Shown: in pieces, positions 1 to 5,518 of the stretch
Layout: each line of letters begins with the position of its first letter
Numbering within the stretch: position 1 is the stretch's first letter
Assembly (NCBI GenBank): GCA_036786445.1
Contig: DAIQRD010000137.1
Location: 1-5,518, forward strand
Reading direction: 5' to 3'
DNA length: 5,518 nt
Origin: JAAZMF01 sp036786445
GTDB lineage: Bacteria > Bacillota > Limnochordia > DTU087
The notes under the pieces: model-generated
Databases searched by the model: none
What the model was told of the DNA's origin: nothing
Seen by the model: only the letters and a program-made list of their open reading frames with translations
Translations under genes and position numbers: made by a program

Positions 1-14
1 AGATACCTGGTCGA

Positions 15-1809
15 TCAATCTTCAATGCTGAGTACGGCCATGAAGGCTTCTTGGGGAACTTCCACACTACCCAGCTGCTTCATCCGCCGCTTGCCCTCCC
101 TTTGACGCTCCAGCAGTTTCCGTTTGCGGCTGACATCTCCACCATAGCACTTGGCCAGGACGTCTTTACGTAGAGCTTTGATTGTCTCCCGAGCCACCAC
201 TTTACTGCCAATAGCAGCCTGTATGGGGACTTCAAACATCTGTCGCGGTATGACTTCCCTTAATTTCTTGGCCAAGAACCGGCCCCGCTGTGCTGCAGTA
301 TCTCGGTGTATAATACTAGAAAGCGCATCGATGGGATTGCCGTTCAGCAAAATATCTAGCTTGACCAATTTGGCTTCCCGATATCCAACAGGCTCGTAAT
401 CCAGTGATGCATATCCCTTAGTTCTGGATTTCAACCGATCAAAGAAATCCATGATGATCTCGCTCAAGGGCAGTTCATAGATGACCTGCACCCGTTCGGT
501 GGTAACATACTCCATATTGACAAAGATACCCCGCCGTTCTTGGCAGATCTCCATTACAGGACCCACAAACTCTTCGGGAGTCATAACGCTAGCCCGCACA
601 AAAGGTTCTTCGATGCGCACCAATTCACCCGCTTCGGGAAACAGGGCAGGATTATCAATCGTGAGTTCACTACCATCTGTTTTGAACAGATGGTAGATCA
701 CACTGGGAGCTGTGGTGATGAGATCTAGCTCAAACTCCCGCTCCAAGCGTTCTTGGATAATCTCCATATGCAAAAGGCCCAGGAAACCGCATCGGAATCC
801 GAAACCTAGCGCCACTGAAGTCTCCGGTTCAAATACTAGCGCCGCATCGTTGAGCTGGAGTTTCTCCAAAGCATCCCGCAGATCGGGATAATCCTCGTTG
901 TCTACAGGGTAGAGCCCACAGTAGACCATGGGAGTCACCGGCCGATATCCCGGCAAGGGTGTTGCGGCCGGTTGGCGCTCTAGGGTAATGGTATCACCCA
1001 CTGGCGCATCCTTCACATCCTTCATCCCAGCTATCACACAGCCCACTTCACCAGCTGCCAAAGTATCGACAGGCATCATCTGAGGTGTAAACACCCCTAG
1101 AGCATCAACCTCAAAGGTTTTTCCAGCAGACATGATCAGGATTGTATCTCCCACGGTCAAACTACCTTCAATGACTCGGACATAAGCCACGACCCCTCTA
1201 TACGGATCGTAATGTGAATCAAAGATCAGGGCCCGTAAGGGGATGTCTCTATCACCGGCAGGGGGAGGAATGCGGTGGACAATGGCCTCTAAGATGGCAT
1301 CGATCCCCTCTCCAGTCTTAGCACTCGTCAGAACGGCTTCACTGGCATCTATACCAATGCTCTCTTCAAGGTCGCGTTTGACCCGTTCAGGATCTGCCGC
1401 CGGCAAATCGATTTTGTTGATCACAGGGATAATCTCCAGATCATGCTCCAAAGCTAGGTATAGATTGGCTAAAGTTTGAGCCTCTATCCCTTGGGAAGCA
1501 TCGATGATCAGCAGGGCACCTTCACAAGCAGCTAGGCTCCGGGACACTTCATAGACAAAATCCACGTGTCCGGGAGTATCAATCAAATTGAGGATATAGT
1601 CCTGGCCATCTGCTGCCCGATACTGCAGGCGCACTGCCTGTAATTTGATTGTAATACCTCTTTCTCGCTCAAGCTCCATGGAATCCAAGAGCTGATCAGC
1701 CATTTGCCTCTGTGATACCCGGCCGCTCCAAAATGCGATCAGCCAAAGTCGATTTACCATGGTCGATGTGAGCGATAATACAGAAATTACGAATCCTATC
1801 CTGGCGCAT
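15..1809 (-). CDS. lepA: Elongation factor 4 (LepA), frameshifted near the 5' end
   Basis: LepA is a ribosome-associated translational GTPase of the EF-G family; it acts in the cytoplasm and is usually dispensable in rich conditions. Reading from the ATG at 1809 gives a typical N-terminus with the P-loop AHIDHGKST, but that frame ends at a TGA at 1698-1696. From about base 1724 the +1 frame continues with GRVSQRQM and stays open to the TGA at 15-17. In joined numbering (~599 residues, the usual family length) I see GITIK near 53-57, DTPGH near 79-83, NKID near 133-136 and SAK near 164-166, followed by the EF-G-like domains. The LepA-specific C-terminal domain is also present (AKCYGGDVSRKRKLLERQ, ending VEVPQEAFMAVLSIED). 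The start at 1809 is chosen from homology and the GAGAGGG Shine-Dalgarno at 1815-1821, five bases upstream. The open frame can be extended to 1871, but its first ~49 residues are out-of-frame translation and not LepA. Identity is near certain. Whether the gene is functional depends on whether the frameshift is real. Confidence 0.96.
670..696. repeat. Perfect 12-bp inverted repeat inside lepA
   Basis: CTACCATCTGTT (670-681) and AACAGATGGTAG (685-696) are exact reverse complements separated by only three bases (TTG). The element lies within the coding sequence for HLFKTDGSE of LepA, near residue 375 of the joined protein. Some pairing is forced by the codons, but a 12-bp perfect stem with a three-base loop is rare by chance in 5.5 kb. 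No T-run follows on either strand, so it is not a typical terminator. Confidence 0.75.
1717..1728 (-). other. Frameshift junction in lepA (apparent net 5-base deletion)
   Basis: On the minus strand the upstream frame reads ...DRILE with GAG at 1728-1726. The downstream frame reads GRVSQRQ from GGC at 1724-1722. Only one base separates them. Bacillus subtilis LepA (LEKTSAITQRE) and E. coli LepA have two residues at this place, so six bases are expected and five appear to be missing. The local sequence is GAGCGGCCGGGTA; losing ACCGG from a CGG-repeated original would produce exactly this. I see no slippery heptamer or stimulatory structure here, so programmed frameshifting is unlikely. Confidence 0.85.
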
Positions 1810-1842
1810 GGTTTCCCTCTCTTTCGCCCATACTCAAACTGT

Positions 1843-1871
1843 ATTATAACATTACGGCATTTCCACCACAA
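1843..1871 (-). promoter_or_regulatory. Sigma-A-type promoter of lepA
   Basis: On the minus strand there is a perfect -10 box TATAAT (1848-1843) preceded by TGT, which makes an extended -10 (TGn). A -35-like TTGTGG (1871-1866) lies upstream with a 17-base spacer. Transcription would start near 1836, leaving a leader of roughly 26 bases that contains the lepA ribosome binding site. The -35 matches the consensus only in its first three bases, but the perfect extended -10 compensates. The promoter fits a lepA cut off from spoIIP transcription by the opposite-strand genes between them. Confidence 0.7.
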
Positions 1872-1958
1872 CTACAGCACCAATCCCGGAGCCCATCACC
1901 TGCCCTAGGCACTGCCTCAAGGCCAGCCAATTCATCTATTCCATGGCAACCACAAACC

Positions 1959-1966
1959 TATATAAC
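1959..1966 (+). promoter_or_regulatory. Weak candidate -10 for murJ
   Basis: The only AT-rich -10-like element upstream of murJ on the plus strand is TATATAAC. No convincing -35 lies 16-18 bases upstream; the best is TTCCAT at 1939-1944, a poor match. Transcription starting near 1972 would leave room for the ribosome binding sites downstream. This is a guess based on position. Confidence 0.22.
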
Positions 1967-2017
1967 TGCCTGCAAGGAGTTTAGGAGCTCCATGCCGAAT
2001 CGAATCAGGAAGGAAAT

Positions 2018-2024
2018 GGGAGGG
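2018..2024 (+). promoter_or_regulatory. Shine-Dalgarno deciding the murJ start
   Basis: GGGAGGG lies six bases before the ATG at 2031 and contains GGAGG at ideal spacing. An earlier in-frame ATG at 1992 has AGGAG at 1983-1987, only four bases away, which is tight. The stronger and better placed site favours the 2031 start, and the protein that results begins as MurJ homologues do, a few residues before the first helix. Confidence 0.6.
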
Positions 2025-2030
2025 CACTCC

Positions 2031-3596
2031 ATGTCGAGCAAACCTTTGGCCCGGACTGCTGCCTTAATGATGGCTTTGATTTTCGTCAGCCGTCTATTGG
2101 GGTTTGTCCGTCTCCGAGCCGCAGCTGAAGTTTTTGGCCGAACCTGGCATACAGACGCCTTTAATGCTGCTTTTGTCATTCCAGACTTAATGTACTTTCT
2201 CCTGGTAGGGGGAGCCTTAAGTTCGGCCTTTATTCCCGTGTTCACCAGCTATCTAGCCCGGGGTGATGAAGAAGAAGCCTGGACAATAGCCAGCAGTTTT
2301 CTCAACGCTACTTTCTTGGGCCTGGTGGCCCTCACCGGCCTGGGCATTGTCTTCGCTCCCCAGTTGGCACCTTTTGTAGCCTACAAGTTTACCGGAGATC
2401 AACTGGCAATGCTCATCTATCTGATGCAGATCATGTTTCCAGCCGTGTTTTTCACCGCTCTAGCTGGCCTAGCTGTGGGCGTCCTAAATTCCAATCAGAA
2501 GTTTATTTTGCCTGTGACAGGCCCGATTATCTACAACATCGGGATCATCCTCGGGGCTTACCTCTTAGGCCCAAAAATTGGGATAGTGGGCATGGCCATT
2601 GGCACAGTAGTAGGAGCTATGGGCAATTTCGGCCTTCAGTTTACTCAGCTCTGGCCGTGGCGGAAACGCTACCGACTGAAGATCGATTGGCATCATCCCG
2701 GTATGCGGCAGATTCTCAACCTCATGCTGCCAGCGGTGGTGAGCCTCTCCATTGCTCAAGTGAACCTGATCATCAGCCAGAATCTAGCCTCTGGCCTGGC
2801 CAAAGGGACCATAACTGCTCTGCAGATTGCCAATCGATTAATGCAGTTTCCCTTAGGAGTTTTTGCCATGGGAATCTCTCAAGTGATCTTCCCCACTATG
2901 ACCAGGCAAGCTGCCATGGGTGAATGGGATATCTTTCGCAACACTTTTTCCCGGGGCCTACGCAGCATATTTTTTATCACTATCCCCTCAGCTGCCGGGC
3001 TACTTGCTCTAGGGGAACCGGTGATTCGCCTTCTCTTTGAAGCTGGAGAATTTGGACCCGCAGATACCCAGGCAACAGCCTATGCCCTGCTGTTCTTCGC
3101 ACCAGGGCTAGTAGCCCTGTCCGGAACCCAGCTCCTAACCAGGATCTACTACTCCCTCCAGGACACCCGCACACCGGTGAAGGTGGGCATCCAAGCCATC
3201 ATCATGAATACCGTCTTGAGCCTAGCGTTCCTTAGATTCACTCCACTGGGCTACGGTGGCCTAGCCCTGGCCTATTCCATCACCAACATGTCCAACATGA
3301 CCAGTTACGTCCTGAGATTGCGGAAGCGAATGGGCAGTATCGATGGCACCCGTATCTTCACTACTATCGTAAAATCATCTACAGCCTCAGCTATCATGGG
3401 AGTCTCCGTCTATCACTTAGCACAGTACATCGGCCAACTGGTGGATCTTGCTACCAACCGCGGCAGGTTCATTCAAGTCATGCTCCCTATAGCAGTAGGC
3501 GCCCTGATCTACTTAGTTCTAGCCATCGCCTTCCGGATGGAAGAAATCAAAGTCCTCCAAGAACTAATCAAAAAGCGCCGACGCCGGGAGGCCTAA
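2031..3596 (+). CDS. murJ: Lipid II flippase MurJ (MviN family)
   Basis: MurJ is an integral membrane protein of the MOP superfamily that moves lipid-linked peptidoglycan precursor (lipid II) from the inner to the outer face of the cytoplasmic membrane. From the start at 2031 it is 521 residues, normal for the family, and hydrophobic throughout, compatible with about 14 helices. Family signatures in order are VSRLLGFVR near residue 19-27, TDAF with the conserved Asp near 42, a clostridial-style LLVGGALSSAFIPVF near 57-71, and ANRLMQFPLGVFAMGISQVIFP near 267-288, where Arg269 corresponds to the essential E. coli Arg270. YYSLQDTRTPVK follows near 373-384, and the tail is basic (KKRRRREA). The residue after the GFVR arginine is Leu, where E. 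coli has Asp (GFARD). It is divergent from lepA, with about 220 bases between the starts, and is followed by a small membrane-protein gene on the same strand. An alternative start at 1992 adds 13 polar residues. The family call is firm; lipid II as substrate is inferred from the family. Confidence 0.93.
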   Translation: MSSKPLARTAALMMALIFVSRLLGFVRLRAAAEVFGRTWHTDAFNAAFVIPDLMYFLLVGGALSSAFIPVFTSYLARGDEEEAWTIASSFLNATFLGLVALTGLGIVFAPQLAPFVAYKFTGDQLAMLIYLMQIMFPAVFFTALAGLAVGVLNSNQKFILPVTGPIIYNIGIILGAYLLGPKIGIVGMAIGTVVGAMGNFGLQFTQLWPWRKRYRLKIDWHHPGMRQILNLMLPAVVSLSIAQVNLIISQNLASGLAKGTITALQIANRLMQFPLGVFAMGISQVIFPTMTRQAAMGEWDIFRNTFSRGLRSIFFITIPSAAGLLALGEPVIRLLFEAGEFGPADTQATAYALLFFAPGLVALSGTQLLTRIYYSLQDTRTPVKVGIQAIIMNTVLSLAFLRFTPLGYGGLALAYSITNMSNMTSYVLRLRKRMGSIDGTRIFTTIVKSSTASAIMGVSVYHLAQYIGQLVDLATNRGRFIQVMLPIAVGALIYLVLAIAFRMEEIKVLQELIKKRRRREA

Positions 3597-3733
3597 GGAC
3601 ACCATAGGCCGAAAAGACATATGACAGCCAAGGTACCCATCCTTGATCCTATATGAAGCCTGGGTTTTCCTCAAGTTCGCGACGAATGCCCTAGCCAGAT
3701 CAATACTGATTCAATAGGAGAGAAGGGGATTAC
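3597..3733. other. Intergenic gap between murJ and the small membrane-protein gene
   Basis: This 137-base stretch holds no supportable gene. There is a short imperfect hairpin candidate (CAAGG/CCTTG, near 3631-3647) and no T-tract, so a terminator is not supported. I see no good promoter. The gap is long for a tight operon but has nothing that clearly separates the two genes, so cotranscription from murJ remains possible. Confidence 0.5.
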
Positions 3734-4165
3734 ATGTATGTCTTCACCCATTTGTGCACTGGCGCTTTCCTAGGAGCCATAATACCAAATCCGGCGGTGG
3801 CTGGCATTGCAGGTCTCTCTAGCCACGCACTGCTGGACACTGTGCCTCACCATGACTACCAGAAGCCTGCCCCTGCCATGGTGGATATAGGAGTGAGCTT
3901 AGCCGCTCTTTGGGCACTCTACAAAATGGGTGCTCCCAACTCCATTACCCAAAACCCTGTGTTGATAGGAGGGTTCATGGCAGCCTTGCCAGATCTAGAG
4001 GTAGGTATCTCATATGTATTCGGACAGAATCGCAAGTGGCCTCTAATCTATCCCAGCCATTCGGGACTGACACCGCATCATAGGTTACCCCTTCCCCAGG
4101 GATTCCTGCTCCAAGTGGCCATTGCCATCATCAGCATACTAGGCATTTACTGGCTGCTTGGCTGA
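3734..4165 (+). CDS. Small His/Asp-rich membrane protein, possible YdjM-like metal-dependent hydrolase
   Basis: This 143-residue protein has no firmly established function. It begins MYVFTHLCTGAFLGAIIPNP, with His6 inside a hydrophobic stretch, then SHALLDTVPHHDY (His31, Asp35, His39, His40, Asp41). A hydrophobic segment follows near 50-64, then GGFMAALPDLEVG (Asp87, Glu89), YPSHSGLTPHH (His109, His115, His116), and a C-terminal helix near 124-142. The spacing of an N-terminal His, an SH..LD..PH.D motif, a central Asp and a late HS/HH motif resembles the YdjM family (PF04307) of inner-membrane putative metal-dependent hydrolases. These residues could bind a metal, but that is inference. The start at 3734 is supported by AGGAG at 3716-3720 and GAAGGGG at 3722-3728. 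It lies downstream of murJ on the same strand and converges on spoIIP. Coding status is well supported; the family assignment is moderate. Confidence 0.75.
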   Translation: MYVFTHLCTGAFLGAIIPNPAVAGIAGLSSHALLDTVPHHDYQKPAPAMVDIGVSLAALWALYKMGAPNSITQNPVLIGGFMAALPDLEVGISYVFGQNRKWPLIYPSHSGLTPHHRLPLPQGFLLQVAIAIISILGIYWLLG

Positions 4166-4181
4166 ATCTACCGGCAAAGGA

Positions 4182-4204
4182 AACACCACCGAGCCGGTGG
4201 TGTT
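4182..4204. terminator. Perfect 10-bp hairpin between convergent genes
   Basis: AACACCACCG and CGGTGGTGTT form a perfect 10-bp stem around the three-base loop AGC. It lies 17 bases after the stop at 4165 and about 40 bases past the 3' end of spoIIP (4245). On the minus strand it is followed by TCCTTTG, a weak T-rich tail, while on the plus strand no T-run follows. It therefore fits best as the spoIIP terminator and may also protect the 3' end of the plus-strand transcript. A further GTGGTG at 4221-4226 could compete for the CACCAC arm. Confidence 0.65.
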
Positions 4205-4244
4205 GGATGGGACACTTCCTGTGGTGCATCTTCTGATTGTCCGA

Positions 4245-5518
4245 TTACAGCCCGAAAACAGGGCGCAAGACTTTGGGCTCAAAGATCTCCATGGGTGATG
4301 GTGGAGCCAAAGGACTGGGCCTTATAGGGCCTGTGCGAGTGCGGCTACCGCTCTGCAATTGCCAAAGCGTCTCTGCCAAGACATCGGCCACCAGTTCAGC
4401 CGTCATCAGGGCACTCTCTAGGGTGTCGGTGTGAGCTCCAATCTCCAGTAACAAAGCCCCAGAGTGAAGATGCTGATTATACCGGGCTTTTTCCTTCACC
4501 AACAGCCCCCGGCACAGCCCTGGATATAGCCGATCAAAATCTTCTTTTAGCTGCTGGGCTATGGCCAGATTCGCCCGCCAGTTTGCATGGCTAAGGCTAC
4601 CTCCTCCAGCGGCCACTACGATGAGGACCCCAGCTAACTGCCTACCCTGTAATGTCTCTAAGGTGGCGCCCTCATCTCTATGGATATCCAGCACTATTTG
4701 CAGACTTGAGTATCTTTCCACAAGCATCTGAGCAGTCTTTTCCGAGTTAGAATAAGCATAGGCGAAGATGGGATAGTCATGGACTTTAGTGGAATGAATT
4801 GCCGGGATGCCGTAGCGTCGCTGCAGCTCCCGGGTGATTCTCTCCCCCACCTGCACTACGCCGGGAACAGGGCCTGACCCCGGTTGAGCCACATCCCAAG
4901 CGTAACTCTTTTTCGAACTAACGCCGGTATCTCCATACGTCTCCCCTGTATGGGTGTGGTAAATCCCCACCAAAGGTGCGGTTCCCCAGTTGACCCTAGC
5001 TAGACCTTCCAGCCTAGTTACAGCGTTGTTTGGGCTAGAAGCCAGACGCGTCTCTCCTACAAGCTCCCCGGGATAGTCAGTCACATCGGTAACAACTCCC
5101 CCGGAATCTAAAGATGAGGCGGGCTCCACCACATTCAATGCGCCATATTCCGGAGCAGTGATCAATACCTCCGCATCAGGTCCAACCACACCCTCTGTCA
5201 GACTATCCATGATATGATCCAATGAAGAACCCAAGGCTGTGATCGAACCAAGCTCATAGCCCTGGATACTCCGCTGCAGAATCCATTCCCATCTCAGCGA
5301 ACCACCTGTTCCCCTGGAACCGGGAAAGACTGCAGCCACCAATGATTCCGGCTCTGCCAAATCATAGTCTGTCACTACATGGACTAAAGAGCGCAAAGTC
5401 TCTGCCGGTAAATCACGGCTAGCTGCATCTACCACTGCCGCTGAACCCGGCAATCCCTCGGCCAAAATATAGCGGGGTAGATCACCGGTCAATGGCAGCA
5501 TTTCTGCCAATACTGGCA
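4245..5518 (-). CDS. spoIIP: Stage II sporulation protein P (SpoIIP), 5' end outside the window
   Basis: SpoIIP is a peptidoglycan hydrolase (amidase and endopeptidase activities reported for B. subtilis) that works with SpoIID and SpoIIM at the septal membrane, so that the mother cell can engulf the forespore. At least 421 residues are visible. The upstream part contains DLPAETLRSLVHVVTDYDLA (residues ~33-52, counted from the TTG at 5510), like the N-terminal region of clostridial SpoIIP. The catalytic domain starts near 180: GIYHTHTGETY (His185, His187, Glu190), KVHDYPIFAYAYSNS near 242-256, DIHRDEGA (His277), and NQHLHSGALLLEIGAHTDTLESA near 345-367 with Glu356. These are the expected metal-ligand and catalytic positions. 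The frame stays open to the window edge and no signal peptide or membrane anchor is seen, so the true start and anchor lie to the right. TTG at 5510 is only an internal codon that could be mistaken for a start. A proline- and arginine-rich tail of about 35 residues follows the catalytic domain. In B. subtilis the gene is expressed in the mother cell under sigma-E; its promoter would be outside this window. Confidence 0.95.
   Translation of the reverse strand, partial: PVLAEMLPLTGDLPRYILAEGLPGSAAVVDAASRDLPAETLRSLVHVVTDYDLAEPESLVAAVFPGSRGTGGSLRWEWILQRSIQGYELGSITALGSSLDHIMDSLTEGVVGPDAEVLITAPEYGALNVVEPASSLDSGGVVTDVTDYPGELVGETRLASSPNNAVTRLEGLARVNWGTAPLVGIYHTHTGETYGDTGVSSKKSYAWDVAQPGSGPVPGVVQVGERITRELQRRYGIPAIHSTKVHDYPIFAYAYSNSEKTAQMLVERYSSLQIVLDIHRDEGATLETLQGRQLAGVLIVVAAGGGSLSHANWRANLAIAQQLKEDFDRLYPGLCRGLLVKEKARYNQHLHSGALLLEIGAHTDTLESALMTAELVADVLAETLWQLQSGSRTRTGPIRPSPLAPPSPMEIFEPKVLRPVFGL

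Noticed and set aside
151..399. Plus-strand frames antisense to lepA (also at 481-728 and 1243-1479)
   Set aside because: All are opposite conserved LepA codons and show no ribosome binding site or protein family features.
1810..1871. N-terminal extension of the lepA open frame up to an ATG at 1871
   Set aside because: The residues encoded here and on to about base 1725 show no LepA similarity; they are out-of-frame translation past the frameshift. The promoter -10 (1843-1848) also lies inside it. The homologous start is at 1809.
1901..1926. Short adjacent inverted repeats (TGCC/GGCA and GCCT/AGGC) between lepA and murJ as an operator
   Set aside because: The stems are only four base pairs each, which is expected by chance; no known operator consensus is matched.
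1958..2245. 95-codon minus-strand frame overlapping the murJ start
   Set aside because: It is antisense to the conserved N-terminus of murJ, has a composition dominated by Lys/Arg/Ala typical of shadow frames, and no recognisable domain.
2657..2923. 88-codon plus-strand frame inside murJ
   Set aside because: It lies wholly within the conserved murJ coding region in another frame, with low-complexity shadow composition and no motif.
3103..3119. Inverted repeat CAGGGCT/AGCCCTG inside murJ
   Set aside because: A 7-bp stem within coding sequence is not unusual in several kilobases, and no T-run or other signal accompanies it.
3621..3656. 11-codon frame (MTAKVPILDPI) in the gap after murJ
   Set aside because: It has no Shine-Dalgarno site and is too short to distinguish from chance.
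5508..5510. TTG at 5510 as the true start of spoIIP
   Set aside because: The frame is open to the window edge, no Shine-Dalgarno can be seen in the eight bases left, and the expected N-terminal membrane anchor is missing, so the gene very probably begins further right.

Overview
The window reads as chromosomal DNA of an endospore-forming member of the Bacillota (Firmicutes), most likely a clostridial or related anaerobic lineage. The main evidence is a clear SpoIIP, a protein used only in spore engulfment, next to a LepA whose sequence resembles that of Bacillus/Clostridium. Base composition is balanced (around half G+C by eye), and nearly all of the DNA is coding. I see no tRNA, rRNA, CRISPR array, transposase or phage gene.

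Layout from left to right: (1) lepA (elongation factor 4) on the minus strand, complete at its 3' end but carrying a frameshift about 28 codons after its start. The GTP-binding P-loop lies in one frame and the remaining ~570 residues in another. (2) A ~220-base divergent intergenic region with a good sigma-A-type promoter for lepA and a weak candidate for murJ. (3) murJ on the plus strand, a 14-helix-class lipid II flippase. (4) A 137-base gap with no strong signal, then a small plus-strand gene for a His/Asp-rich membrane protein resembling the YdjM family of putative metal-dependent hydrolases. (5) A short convergent intergenic region with a perfect 10-bp hairpin, probably a terminator. (6) spoIIP on the minus strand, with its catalytic domain complete but its 5' end outside the right edge.

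In Bacillus subtilis the order gpr-spoIIP-yqxA-lepA-hemW is known, all on one strand. Here spoIIP and lepA keep that relative order and strand, but a two-gene plus-strand block (murJ plus the small membrane protein) lies between them. This would explain why lepA has its own promoter and why a hairpin follows spoIIP. MurJ and SpoIIP both act on the cell wall: one exports the peptidoglycan precursor, the other degrades peptidoglycan during engulfment. LepA is a ribosome-associated GTPase.

I did not find a previously undescribed system. The most useful observations are the lepA frameshift (a real lesion or an assembly error), the inserted opposite-strand block, an unusual MurJ N-terminal substitution, and a perfect 12-bp inverted repeat inside lepA.
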